The notes: a model not told the origin generated them from the sequence alone. A stretch of DNA of 64,000 nucleotides from Pseudomonas alcaliphila JAB1 (GCF_001941865.1 NZ_CP016162.1:2542001-2606000); one strand, 5' to 3'; counted from the first letter of the stretch, positions 54,099-63,110 are shown. Translations and numbers: made by a program.

Positions 54099-56948
54099 AT
54101 GGCCAGGAAGCAATGTCAAATCTGCGGCCAACCCGCCACCGCGCGGGTGGAAGCCAATCTCAATGGTCGCCTCACTACCATGCTGTTGTGTGACGATCAC
54201 TACCGCCAACTGGTGCGTCAGCAAAAACGCACCATTTCCCCGCTGGAAGCCCTTTTCGGCTCGCGCAGCGGCTTGTTCGAAGATTTTCTAGGCAGCGATT
54301 TCTTCCGCATCGGAGAGGAATCGGCACCGGCTGCAGCCGATGCCGATGCCGATGAAGTAGTCGATGCGTCGTTTGGCGAACCAGCCTCCACAGCATCTGG
54401 CACGCCGCGCCGTCGCGGTAGCGGGTTGGCCAGCCGCATCAGTGAGCACTCCGAGGCCCTGTTGCAGGAGGCCGCCAAGCGTGCCGCGGAGTTCGGTCGC
54501 TCCGAAGTCGATACGGAGCACCTGCTGCTGGCGCTGGCCGACAGCGATGTGGTCAAGACCATCCTGAGCCAGTTCAAGATCAAGGTCGATGACCTCAAAC
54601 GCCAGATCGAAGCCGAGGCCAAGCGCGGCGACAAGCCGTTTGAAGGCGAGATCGGCGTGTCGCCGCGGGTGAAGGATGCGCTCAGTCGCGCCTTCGTCGC
54701 CTCCAATGAATTAGGACACTCTTACGTCGGGCCCGAGCACTTCCTGATCGGCCTGGCCGAAGAGGGCGAAGGGCTGGCCGCCAACTTGCTGCGCCGCTAT
54801 GGCCTCACGCCGCAGGCCCTGCGCCAGCAGGTCAACAAGGTGGTCGGCAAAGGTGCGGAGGATGGCCGCACCGAGACGCCGACCAATACGCCGGAGCTCG
54901 ACAAGTATTCGCGCGATCTCACCAAGATGGCCCATGCGGGCAAGCTGGATCCGGTCATCGGCCGCGCGCAGGAAATCGAAACCACCATCGAGGTGCTGGC
55001 GCGGCGCAAGAAGAACAACCCCGTATTGATCGGCGAGCCTGGCGTGGGCAAGACCGCCATCGTCGAGGGATTGGCACAGCGCATGGTGGCCGGCGAGGTG
55101 CCCGAGACGCTGCGCGACAAGCGCCTGGTCGAGCTAAACATCAATTCCATGGTGGCCGGCGCGAAGTACCGTGGCGAGTTCGAGGAACGCGTGCAGAAGG
55201 TGCTGAAGGAGATCTCCGAGCACCAGGGCGAGATGATCCTCTTCATCGACGAGGTGCACACCATTGTGGGCGCCGGCCAGGGTGGTGGCGAAGGCGGGTT
55301 GGACGTGGCCAACGTCTTCAAGCCAATGATGGCGCGCGGTGAGTTGAACCTGATCGGCGCGACGACGCTCAACGAGTACCAGAAGTACATCGAGAAGGAC
55401 GCCGCGCTGGAGCGGCGCTTCCAGCCGGTCATGGTGCCCGAACCAACGGTGGCGCAGACCATCATGATCCTGCGCGGCCTGCGCGATACCTTTGAAGCGC
55501 ACCACAAGGTCAGCATCACCGAGGACGCGATCATCGCGGCCGCCGAGCTGTCCGATCGCTACGTCACCGCGCGCTTCCTGCCGGACAAGGCCATCGATCT
55601 GCTCGATCAGGCTGCTGCCCGCGTGAAGCTGTCGGCGACGGCCCGCCCCGTTGCGGTGCAGGAGTTGGAGGCCGAACTGCACCAGTTGCGCCGGGAGCAG
55701 GACTACCTGGCTTCCCGCAAGCAATACGACAATGCGTCGGAGGTCGGCAAGCGCATCGAAACCAAGGAAGCCGAACTCAAGACGCAGGTCGAGGACTGGG
55801 AACGCGAGCGCGGCTCGGGCAGCGCCGAAGTCAAGGCGGAACACGTGGCGCAGATCGTCTCGCGCTTGACCGGCATCCCGGTCAATGAGCTGACAGTGGA
55901 GGAGCGCGAGAAGCTGCTGCACCTGGAGCAGCGGCTGCACGAGCGTCTGGTGGGGCAGGACGAGGCAGTACGCGCGGTGGCGGATGCGGTGCGGCTGTCG
56001 CGCGCGGGGCTACGCGAAGGCAGCAAGCCCGTGGCCACGTTCCTGTTCCTGGGCCCCACCGGCGTCGGCAAGACCGAGCTCGCCAAGGCGCTGGCCGAAT
56101 CCGTCTACGGCGACGAGGGCGCCCTGTTGCGCATCGACATGTCGGAGTACGGCGAGCGCCATACCGTGGCACGGCTGGTGGGCGCTCCCCCGGGCTACGT
56201 CGGCTATGACGAAGGCGGCCAGCTCACCGAGAAGGTCCGTCGCAAGCCCTACAGCGTGCTGCTGCTCGACGAGATCGAGAAGGCCCACCCCGACGTCTAC
56301 AACATCCTGCTGCAGGTGTTCGACGACGGGCGGCTCACCGACGGCAAGGGTCGCGTGGTGGACTTCACCAACACCATCATCATCGCCACGTCCAACCTGG
56401 GATCCGACATCATTCAGCGCCGGCTGAAGGCGCGCGGAGCGGCCGGCGAGGAGTACGAGAAGGCCAAGACAGAGGTGATGGACGTGCTGCGCGGGCACTT
56501 CCGCCCCGAGTTCCTCAATCGCATCGACGAGATCATCGTCTTCCATGCGCTGGGCAAGGAGGAGATCCGCCACATCGTCGGCCTGCAACTCGATCGCGTG
56601 GCGCGCAATGCCGCGAACCAAGGCGTGACGCTGACGTTCGATGGGACGCTGGTCGATCACTTCGCGGAAGAAGGCTACAAGCCCGAATTCGGCGCTCGCG
56701 AGCTCAAACGACTGATTCGCAGCGAGCTGGAAACGGCACTGGCGCGCGAGATGCTCGGCGGTGGCATCGGCAAGGGCGATCACGCCCGTGCGCGTTGGGA
56801 CGACAAGGCGGAGCGGGTTGCCTTCGAACGCAAGCCAGCCGCTGCGGCCAGCGCCGAAGCTCCACCTGAATCTGCGCAACCGTCGGACTCGTCCAAGGAG
56901 TCGAGCAAGGGGGCACGCAAGAAGAAGTCCGAAAGTGGCAAAGCATGA
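54099..56948 (+). CDS. clpK: ClpK/ClpG-type disaggregase (AAA+ Hsp100)
   Basis: A 949-residue stand-alone disaggregase. An N-terminal zinc-finger-like part (CQICGQPATA, CDDHY) is typical of ClpK/ClpG. A Clp-N domain follows (about 115-250), then AAA-1 (GEPGVGKTAIVEGLAQ, FIDEVHTIVGAGQ), a middle coiled domain (AELHQLRREQDYLASRKQYD), AAA-2 (GPTGVGKTELAKALAE, LLDEIEKAHPD) and a charged disordered tail rich in Lys and Ser. No ClpP-binding loop was noticed. These proteins give strong heat tolerance and travel on genomic islands. All motifs are intact although the neighbouring hsp20 is broken. Confidence 0.93.
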   Translation: MARKQCQICGQPATARVEANLNGRLTTMLLCDDHYRQLVRQQKRTISPLEALFGSRSGLFEDFLGSDFFRIGEESAPAAADADADEVVDASFGEPASTASGTPRRRGSGLASRISEHSEALLQEAAKRAAEFGRSEVDTEHLLLALADSDVVKTILSQFKIKVDDLKRQIEAEAKRGDKPFEGEIGVSPRVKDALSRAFVASNELGHSYVGPEHFLIGLAEEGEGLAANLLRRYGLTPQALRQQVNKVVGKGAEDGRTETPTNTPELDKYSRDLTKMAHAGKLDPVIGRAQEIETTIEVLARRKKNNPVLIGEPGVGKTAIVEGLAQRMVAGEVPETLRDKRLVELNINSMVAGAKYRGEFEERVQKVLKEISEHQGEMILFIDEVHTIVGAGQGGGEGGLDVANVFKPMMARGELNLIGATTLNEYQKYIEKDAALERRFQPVMVPEPTVAQTIMILRGLRDTFEAHHKVSITEDAIIAAAELSDRYVTARFLPDKAIDLLDQAAARVKLSATARPVAVQELEAELHQLRREQDYLASRKQYDNASEVGKRIETKEAELKTQVEDWERERGSGSAEVKAEHVAQIVSRLTGIPVNELTVEEREKLLHLEQRLHERLVGQDEAVRAVADAVRLSRAGLREGSKPVATFLFLGPTGVGKTELAKALAESVYGDEGALLRIDMSEYGERHTVARLVGAPPGYVGYDEGGQLTEKVRRKPYSVLLLDEIEKAHPDVYNILLQVFDDGRLTDGKGRVVDFTNTIIIATSNLGSDIIQRRLKARGAAGEEYEKAKTEVMDVLRGHFRPEFLNRIDEIIVFHALGKEEIRHIVGLQLDRVARNAANQGVTLTFDGTLVDHFAEEGYKPEFGARELKRLIRSELETALAREMLGGGIGKGDHARARWDDKAERVAFERKPAAAASAEAPPESAQPSDSSKESSKGARKKKSESGKA

Positions 56949-57227
56949 AGCACGGGGCTGCCCTAATCCTGAAAATGGGAGACGGGCAGCCCGTATGTTC
57001 TCTTTGATGTGCCGGGCATCTTTCGGCTCGAGCCCGGTCCATTCAAGTAGGACGTTACTGTGCGCGCGTGGTGGAGTACCCCAGGCTGCACGACATCCTG
57101 CCGTGACGACCTGGTGGGCTGCCGATATCACCCGCGACATGTTCACGCGCTTCGGCATGGACGAAGTCCTAGAGGCGCAGCGACCGCGATTTCTCGTAGG
57201 AATGGCCTGTTTCTGAAGGAGTGGCGC
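56949..57227. other. intergenic region with possible coding remnant
   Basis: About 280 bases between clpK and psiE. A plus-strand frame near 57100-57213 reads WWAADITRDMFTRFGMDEVL and then EAQRPRFLVGMACF before a stop, which has protein-like composition but is not recognised. It may be what is left of the genes (sHsp, YfdX, HdeD and others) that usually lie between ClpK and PsiE in complete loci. Confidence 0.4.
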
Positions 57228-57698
57228 ATGAACAACAGCAATCAGACCGGGACGACACTCGAACGACTCCGCCGTGACTGGGCGGTGATGACGTTTTACG
57301 AACGTTTCGAGCAGGCCGTCGCGATCATCCTTTCAGCGGTGATGGCGGTGATTATCGTGGTGTCTCTGGTGCAGCTGATTCAAATTGTCTTCAGTCTGCT
57401 GGTCATCGATGCATTCAATCCGCTCGACCACAAGATCTTCCAGAGTGTGTTCGGCATGATCATGACGCTCCTGATCGCGATGGAATTCAAGCACTCCATC
57501 GTGCGCGTGGCCTTGCGCCGTGACAGCATCATTCAGGTCAAGACGGTCATCCTGATCGGGTTGATTGCGCTGTCCCGCAAGTTCGTGATTCTCGATCCCG
57601 ATGTCGGCCCGGCCAAAGTCGCGGCGCTGGCCGGCGCCACTCTGGCCCTGGGGCTGACCTATTGGCTGTTGCGTGAGCGCGATGACCGAATTGTCTAG
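57228..57698 (+). CDS. PsiE-family phosphate-starvation-inducible membrane protein
   Basis: A 156-residue membrane protein with four hydrophobic segments (VAIILSAVMAVIIVVSLVQL, a second near IFQSVFGMIMTLLIAMEF, then VILIGLIALSRKFVIL and AALAGATLALGLTYWLL), the PsiE pattern. GAAGGAG precedes the ATG at 57228; the longer open frame upstream is not coding. In heat-resistance islands a PsiE homologue lies downstream of clpK, which fits here. Its mechanism is not known. Confidence 0.87.
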   Translation: MNNSNQTGTTLERLRRDWAVMTFYERFEQAVAIILSAVMAVIIVVSLVQLIQIVFSLLVIDAFNPLDHKIFQSVFGMIMTLLIAMEFKHSIVRVALRRDSIIQVKTVILIGLIALSRKFVILDPDVGPAKVAALAGATLALGLTYWLLRERDDRIV

Positions 57699-57796
57699 GA
57701 GGCCATGCCTCACTGCGAGTGGTCCGCGCCACAAACGTCGAGTCTGGTCACGGCATCGCTTGCGTAACTGCCTGATCTATTCTGTACTTAAACTGC

Positions 57797-57816
57797 AGTA
57801 TTACGTTTTCCATACT
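57797..57816. promoter_or_regulatory. possible operator of the KfrA-like gene
   Basis: AGTAT and ATACT arms are separated by ten bases (57797-57801 and 57812-57816), with GTAC strings further out on each side, 27 bases before the ATG. KfrA proteins repress their own promoter through such dyads. Confidence 0.45.
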
Positions 57817-57842
57817 ACGGTACGAAAAAATCCGAGGTGCTT

Positions 57843-58901
57843 ATGGCCCGCCCAGGGGTCATGTATGTCCACGTCGCCGCCGCCGCCGCCCAACTCGTTG
57901 CTCAAGGCAAAAATCCAACGATCGACAGCGTCCGCGAAGCCTTGGGCGGAACCGGCAGCAAGAGCACCATCGCGCCGCTGTTAAAACGTTGGAAAGCAGC
58001 CCACCAAGACACGGTGGCGCACGCGGAGCTTGGACTGCCTGCCGAGCTGGTCCTGGCGTTGAAAGGGGTCTACGAAACAGTGCAGGCGCAGGCGACCCTC
58101 CAAGTCGAGCAGTCGGAGCAGACCCATCGCGAAGCCACCGCCGTGCTGCAGGAGCAGTTGCAGCAGGTTTTCAGCGAGCGGGACGCTTTACTCAACGCAC
58201 AGGCGCAACAAAGTCAGGCGCTGGCCACCGCCCAAGCACGCAGCCAAGGGCTGGAAGAAACCGTGCAGCGGCAGGAAATCACCTTGGTCAGTCTGGGCAG
58301 CGAAAAGCTCGGGCTCGAACAGCGCCTGGTCGACCGCGTCGCGGAAATAGCCACACTGAGCCAACACCTGCAGCAAGCGCAGGGGCAGTTCGAGCATTAC
58401 CAGGCATCGGTCGCGCAACAGCGCGCCGACGAGCGCCAGGCCGCGGAACAACGCCAGCAGCACCTGGAACAGGAGCTGACAGAGCTCCGCCAGCGCCTGC
58501 TCGCACAACAAACCCACCTGGGCGAACTGCACGCACAGGAACAACGCTGGGCGCAGGACCACGATCGACTGCAGAGCACCCTGCACACGTCCCAGGAGTC
58601 GCTGATCCTCAGCCGCAGCGCACAGGAGCAGTTGGCACGGCAACTCGCCGAGCTGAAACAGATCCATCAGGCACTGGAGCAGCGGCATGTCCAGGACGAA
58701 CAGTGCTTGGCTGATACGCGGACGAAGTTGGCTGTGGCCGAGCGGGAGCGGCGTCTTCTGACGGACCGTTTCACCCAAGCAGAATCCCAGTTGACCGAAC
58801 TTGCCAGAGAGCAACAACGTCTGCTCCAAGACAACGCGGTGTTAAACAGCCAACTTGTGGAACTCAGAACGTTGCCACCGAACCCGCCGTTGGCATCTTG
58901 A
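57843..58901 (+). CDS. KfrA-like DNA-binding coiled-coil protein
   Basis: A 352-residue protein. The KfrA_N helix-turn-helix domain covers about residues 1-60 (NPTIDSVREALGGTGSKSTI, then APLLKRWK). The remaining 280 residues are an almost unbroken Gln/Glu/Leu-rich coiled coil. KfrA of plasmids is an autorepressor that helps partition DNA. Chromosomal copies occur on islands. GAGG eight bases upstream supports the ATG at 57843. It is surrounded by decayed genes yet intact, which suggests selection. Confidence 0.88.
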   Translation: MARPGVMYVHVAAAAAQLVAQGKNPTIDSVREALGGTGSKSTIAPLLKRWKAAHQDTVAHAELGLPAELVLALKGVYETVQAQATLQVEQSEQTHREATAVLQEQLQQVFSERDALLNAQAQQSQALATAQARSQGLEETVQRQEITLVSLGSEKLGLEQRLVDRVAEIATLSQHLQQAQGQFEHYQASVAQQRADERQAAEQRQQHLEQELTELRQRLLAQQTHLGELHAQEQRWAQDHDRLQSTLHTSQESLILSRSAQEQLARQLAELKQIHQALEQRHVQDEQCLADTRTKLAVAERERRLLTDRFTQAESQLTELAREQQRLLQDNAVLNSQLVELRTLPPNPPLAS

Positions 58902-59025
58902 ATGGGCGTTATGCAATGAGCTTGGAGAGTGTCTAGAAAATCAGGGGCGATTCACACAGCTGGGGCAAAGGACCGGGCACCGCTTGCGCAGCACCGTATC
59001 CGGCAAGAAACGCGTCATTGTTGAC

Positions 59026-59800
59026 CTAGCCGGAGGGCACCACCTCAGCTTGCAACAGCGGCAGCACGACATGGCCGCCACCGAAGACCAGTAACCCGCT
59101 ACGGAAGAAGGCATCCACCATTGCTACGGCATGACTCGGCAGCAGTTGGGCCAAGACAGGCAACCCCATCAGCAACGTACAGAACAGTGCTAGCCAGATC
59201 ACTCCGGCACGCTGGCTTACCGCGATCGGCAGCGGATCGTGTGCGCAGTCCTGAGTAGGCTTGAACAGCAGCAGGCCAGCGATGGCAGCAGCAGCAATCA
59301 TGCTGACCTGCCCCCACGCAGATGGCATAAGTAGGACGACACAGGCAGCAATCGCCATGCTGGTGACACGCAATACGTCCGGGCACAGGTTGCGTGCCCC
59401 ATACAGCTTGGGCAACCACAGGTACTGCCACCACTTTCAGACCGTGGAGCGCTCCCGACGAGACGGCATCGCCTTAGTTAGATATACCCAGCGCGAACAG
59501 GACCAGGGCAATGGCTGAGGGCAGTGTGAATCCTGCCCAAGCCGCCATGGCTCCAGCGTAGCCCGAGCGGGACAGACCCAAGGCCTTACCAATCTGACTG
59601 CTTGCAGGCCCTGGCAGGAATTGGCACAGTGCCAACAAGTCTGCATAACTGCGTTCGGACAACCAGCGCCGTCGTGTGACGAACTCGTCACGGAAATAGC
59701 CTAAGTGCACGATGGGGCCGCCGAAGGAGCTCAGTCCAAGGCGCAGAAAGATGAGAAAGACAGACCACGGGCTGTGGTGGTCAGTGTGGGTGTTTGTCAT
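59026..59800 (-). pseudogene. chrA: chrA chromate transporter pseudogene
   Basis: The N-terminal half starts [15 protein letters not shown] at 59800 and shows the CHR motif FGGPIVHLGYFRDEFV and QFLPGPASSQ. A stop codon replaces a probable Tyr after LGISN (59476-59474). The frame then resumes (GALHGLKVVAVPVVAQAVWG), shifts near 59398, and continues as ARNLCPDVLRVTSMAIAACV to LLQAEVVPSG, where similarity ends at 59026. So there is a nonsense change, a frameshift and loss of the second CHR domain. ChrA exports chromate; this copy cannot. Confidence 0.88.
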
Positions 59801-59897
59801 GCGTTTGCCTTCGTGCATGAAAGTAGCCGAAGGTTTGCCAGGTACCCGGCCGTCCGAGTGAGGCAAACCTGCTGGGCTGAATAGCTGGCGCTCTTGC

Positions 59898-60062
59898 GCC
59901 CAGGAGCAGTGCCAACGACACACCGAGCATGACCGTCAAAGAGCCTTCATTGGCCAGATTGACGCCATCAAGGCTTACGCCGGCATTGGCGAGCGCAAAT
60001 AACGGCATGATTACATAGGCGACCCAGATGACCGGCGAAGAGCGAACCACGCCGTGGCGCAC
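59898..60062 (-). pseudogene. nhaA Na+/H+ antiporter fragment
   Basis: About 55 codons ([40 protein letters not shown]) match the central NhaA segment containing the conserved [10 protein letters not shown] motif. Both ends of the gene are missing. It joins directly to the leader of the chrA relic, so the two were fused by deletion. Confidence 0.82.
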
Positions 60063-60315
60063 TTAGCGGATGGCAGCATTTTTTTCGACAGAGAGAGTTC
60101 ATAGGCAGCGTAGATAGGGGGAGCAGGGACGGGCATAAAATTATTAAAATTACATATTTACAAATCTAGATATTGCGAATAGCATTTGCATGCCCGTGAA
60201 GTAGCCACGCGCCGGGCACACAGACCGAAGCGACGTTGTAACGCGCGGGGCGGCTAACCTGCGCCAGCCAAGGGCTGGCTCACTGCTCCCATCCCTCAAT
60301 AGAAGGTGACCCAAA
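60063..60315. other. intergenic region, AT-rich promoter area
   Basis: About 250 bases between the nhaA fragment and the quinone oxidoreductase gene. The stretch 60137-60190 is strikingly AT-rich (AAATTATTAAAATTACATAT) in an otherwise GC-rich region and is a likely promoter or regulator site. GAAGGTG before 60316 is the ribosome site of the next gene. Confidence 0.5.
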
Positions 60316-61311
60316 ATGACCCGTGTTGTCCGTTTTCATCAGATCGGCGGCCCCGAAGTCTTGCAGATCGAAGAGCTCGAAGTAGGCGCTCCGGGCTCCG
60401 GCGAGCTGCGCATCCGCGTCGAGGCGATCGGCCTGAATCGCGCGGAAGCCATGTTCCGCTCGGGTGTGTACCTGGAGCCGACGCAGCTGCCGGCCCGGCT
60501 CGGCTACGAAGCTTCCGGCATCGTCGAGGCGCTGGGCAGCGGCGTTCACGGCTTCGAGGTTGGCGAAGCGGTCAGCGTGATTCCGGCTTTTTCCATGAAC
60601 AAGTTTGGCGTCTATGCCGAGCAGGCGATCGTGCCGGCCACGGGGGTTCTGAAGCGGCCGGCGGGCGTCGGCGCGGTGAAGGGGGCGGCGATCTGGATGC
60701 AGTATCTGACCGCCTATGGCGCACTGATCGAGATTGCCCAACTCAAGCGCGGTGATGCGGTGATCATCACGGCGGCTTCGAGCAGCGTCGGCTTGGCCGC
60801 GATCCAGATCGCCAACAGCGTCGGCGCCATTCCGATCGCGACGACCCGGACGCGCGCGAAGGAGGCGGCGCTACGCGAGGCGGGGGCGGCGCATGTGATC
60901 GCCACCGAGGAGCAGGACCTGGTCGCGGAGGTAATGCGGATCACCGACGGTCGCGGCGCGCGCATCGCCTTCGACCCGGTCGCGGGGCCGCAAGTCGAAA
61001 CACTGGCGCAAGCGATGAGTCAGCAGGGCCTGCTTTTCATCTATGGCAATCTCAGCGGTCAGGAGACGCCGTTCCCGGCCTTGGCAGCGATGAACAAGGC
61101 CCTGAGCGTGCGCGGCTACACGCTGTTCGAACTGACCGGTGATCCGCAACGCTTGGCGCCTGCGCAAGCTTTTATCACGCGCGGCCTCGAGGCCGGACAG
61201 CTGAAGCCGATCATTGCCAAGACCTTCCCCTTCGAGCAGATCGTCGAAGCGCACCGTTACATGGAATCGAACCAGCAGTTTGGCAAGATCGTCGTCACGG
61301 TATCTCGGTAG
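60316..61311 (+). CDS. zinc-independent alcohol dehydrogenase-like quinone oxidoreductase
   Basis: A 331-residue medium-chain reductase. GYEASGIVEALGSGVHGFEV is the GroES-like part; the NAD(P)-binding motif is ITAASSSVGLAAIQIANSVG (about 150-170) and the structural zinc cysteines of true alcohol dehydrogenases are absent. It probably reduces quinones or enones using NADPH. It begins a redox-stress group with the ABM monooxygenase, Old Yellow Enzyme and ArsR gene. Confidence 0.87.
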   Translation: MTRVVRFHQIGGPEVLQIEELEVGAPGSGELRIRVEAIGLNRAEAMFRSGVYLEPTQLPARLGYEASGIVEALGSGVHGFEVGEAVSVIPAFSMNKFGVYAEQAIVPATGVLKRPAGVGAVKGAAIWMQYLTAYGALIEIAQLKRGDAVIITAASSSVGLAAIQIANSVGAIPIATTRTRAKEAALREAGAAHVIATEEQDLVAEVMRITDGRGARIAFDPVAGPQVETLAQAMSQQGLLFIYGNLSGQETPFPALAAMNKALSVRGYTLFELTGDPQRLAPAQAFITRGLEAGQLKPIIAKTFPFEQIVEAHRYMESNQQFGKIVVTVSR

Positions 61312-61411
61312 AGGCAGTTCGTGAAAGACCAGGAGAGGGCAGAGTCGCCTTTCCCGCGACTGCGGAAATGACTCGACGCTGCCCCTTCATCCCCGCCACG
61401 CTGGAGCTGGG

Positions 61412-61451
61412 CGGCAAATCGGCAAATCGGCAAATCGGCAAATCGGCGAAT
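61412..61451 (+). repeat. 8-bp tandem repeat (CGGCAAAT x5)
   Basis: Four exact copies and one near-exact copy (CGGCGAAT) of CGGCAAAT, immediately before the predicted gene cassette start. The unit is not a multiple of three and no gene reads through. It could be a slipped-strand hotspot or binding-site array. Confidence 0.9.
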
Positions 61452-61516
61452 ATCGCGTTGGGCTTACTGGAATGCGTCACGCATGGTGATATCGTCGTAA
61501 CAACAGGAGGCACGTC

Positions 61517-61819
61517 ATGGTCAAAGTAGCGTTGTTCGTTCGTCTGGAAGCAAAGCCTGGGAAAGAGAAAGAGGTAGAGAACTTTCTCTTGGATGGCCTT
61601 CCAATAGTGGAGGAAGAGCCAGCCACTACGGCGTGGTTCGGAATCCGCTTGGGGCCGTCCACCTTTGGCATCTTTGATGCCTTCCCGGATGAAGCAGGTC
61701 GGCAGGCTCATCTTTCGGGCAAGGTCGCAGCGGCGCTTATGGCAAAGGCTGCCGAGCTGTTTGCCAAACCGCCGTCAATCGAGAAGGTTGACGTCCTGGC
61801 GGCCAAGCTACCCGGCTAA
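61517..61819 (+). CDS. antibiotic biosynthesis monooxygenase (ABM)/quinol monooxygenase-like protein
   Basis: A 100-residue ferredoxin-fold protein (ALFVRLEAKPGKEKEVENFL ... TTAWFGIRLGPSTFGIFDAF) of the ABM group, as in YgiN-like quinol monooxygenases. GGAGG precedes the ATG. ABM-type genes are common cargo in chromosomal integrons, which fits the cassette boundaries. It sits between two flavin/quinone-linked reductases, so it may act in the same redox response or simply be parked there. Confidence 0.85.
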   Translation: MVKVALFVRLEAKPGKEKEVENFLLDGLPIVEEEPATTAWFGIRLGPSTFGIFDAFPDEAGRQAHLSGKVAAALMAKAAELFAKPPSIEKVDVLAAKLPG

Positions 61820-61823
61820 GCAA

Positions 61824-61891
61824 ACCCAACAAGGCGCTCCAGTCGCGTCCCTACCGCTTTGCGGCGGCAGGGACGCGACTGAGCTTGGACG
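61824..61891 (+). repeat. attC recombination site
   Basis: R'' box ACCCAAC, L'' box AAGGCGCTCCAG, a near-perfect stem (CAGTCGCGTCCCT at 61840-61852 and AGGGACGCGACTG at 61869-61881) with a small inner hairpin (CCGC-TTT-GCGG), L' box GAGCTTGGAC, then the G of the cleavage point at 61891. The R' box that should follow (GTTRRRY) is replaced by GTCCACC. Confidence 0.75.
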
Positions 61892-61985
61892 TCCACCGGC
61901 TTGTTCTAAACGGAGCGCTCGAGAGGTGCCTGTCCAGGCACTAGCATCTACTTATCTACAAACGCAAATATATAGGTAGTTACAC

Positions 61986-63110
61986 ATGAAAGATTCCATT
62001 CTTTTCGAAAGCACCACGTTGGGCCCCTACAGCCTGAAAAACCGCATCGTCCTGCCGCCGCTGACCCGTTCGCGTAGCTCGCAGCCAGGCAACATTCCCA
62101 ATGACCTGATGGCGACCTACTACCGCCAGCGTACCGGTGCCGGCTTCATGGTCACCGAGGGCACCCAGATCGAGCCGCGCGGCCAGGGCTACGCCTGGAC
62201 CCCGGGCATCCACAGTGCCGATCAGATCCTCGGCTGGCGCAAAGTGACCGATGCGGTACACGCCGAGGGCGGCACCATCTTCGCACAGCTCTGGCATGTC
62301 GGCCGGGTCTCGCACACCTCGTTGCAACCCAATGGCGAAGCCCCGGTGGCGCCATCGGCGATCCCGGCCGAGGGCGTCAGCGTATTCATCGAGACAGGTC
62401 CCGGCACCGGCGCCCTGGCGCCGCCTTCGATGCCACGTGCACTGACCACCGCCGAGGTCAAGGAGCTGGTACAGCTCTATGCACAGGCCGCTCGCAACGC
62501 CCTCGACGCCGGTTTCGACGGCGTGGAAATCCACTCCGCCAACGGTTATCTGATCAACCAGTTCATTTCCGCGCACAGCAATCAGCGCGACGACGAGTAC
62601 GGCGGCTCGTTGCAGAATCGTCTGCGCTTCCTCCGTGAGGTGACCCAGGCGGTGGCCGCGGTGGTCGGTAAAGACCGGCTCGGCGTGCGTTTCGCCCCGT
62701 TGTTCGCCAGCACCGACGAGGCCCGCGTATATCTCGGCCTGGTCGAAGAAAACCCACACGAGACCTATGTCGAAGCGGTCAAGGTGCTGGAAGAAGTCGG
62801 CATCGCTTACCTGTCGCTGGCCGAGGCGGATTGGGAAAACGCACCGGAGCTGCCGGAAAGCTTCCGCAGCGCGGTGCGCGAGGTCTTCAGCGGGCGCATC
62901 CTCTATGCCGGCAAATACACCGCCGAGCGAGGCAAGCGTGTGCTCGAGGCGGGCTGGGGCGATCTGGTCGCCTTCGGCCGTCCGTTCATCGCCAACCCGG
63001 ACCTGCCCAAGCGGATTGCCAATGGCTGGCCGCTGAACCCGGTCGATCCGGCCAGCATGTACGGCGGAACCGCTGTCGGCTACACCGACTATCCGACCTA
63101 TGGCGGATAG
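61986..63110 (+). CDS. Old Yellow Enzyme (NemA-like ene-reductase)
   Basis: A 374-residue FMN enzyme: LPPLTRSRSSQPG at the FMN phosphate side, QLWHVGRVS, the His-Asn type catalytic region EIHSANGYLINQF and the FMN loop GRPFIANPDLP. It reduces electron-poor alkenes, nitro compounds and nitrate esters with NADPH. Family length and motifs are normal. It is read away from the ABM cassette and towards the ArsR gene. NemA genes are often repressed by a neighbouring thiol-based regulator; here the ArsR protein is the candidate. Confidence 0.93.
   Translation: MKDSILFESTTLGPYSLKNRIVLPPLTRSRSSQPGNIPNDLMATYYRQRTGAGFMVTEGTQIEPRGQGYAWTPGIHSADQILGWRKVTDAVHAEGGTIFAQLWHVGRVSHTSLQPNGEAPVAPSAIPAEGVSVFIETGPGTGALAPPSMPRALTTAEVKELVQLYAQAARNALDAGFDGVEIHSANGYLINQFISAHSNQRDDEYGGSLQNRLRFLREVTQAVAAVVGKDRLGVRFAPLFASTDEARVYLGLVEENPHETYVEAVKVLEEVGIAYLSLAEADWENAPELPESFRSAVREVFSGRILYAGKYTAERGKRVLEAGWGDLVAFGRPFIANPDLPKRIANGWPLNPVDPASMYGGTAVGYTDYPTYGG

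Larger units (their letters stand above)
61458..61891 (+). mobile_element. solitary integron gene cassette
   Basis: A 434-bp unit begins at the TT of GTTGGGC (61457-61463, form GTTRRRY), contains one gene just after a short leader, and ends at an attC-like site. The left GTTGGGC is the partner of the attC R'' box ACCCAAC (61824-61830) with a single transition. No integrase gene or second cassette is nearby, and the right edge reads G then TCCACC instead of GTTRRRY, as expected if the cassette was inserted at a non-canonical site. Confidence 0.7.

Noticed and set aside
61412..61451. CRISPR-like array
   Set aside because: The units are 8 bp and contiguous, with no spacers.
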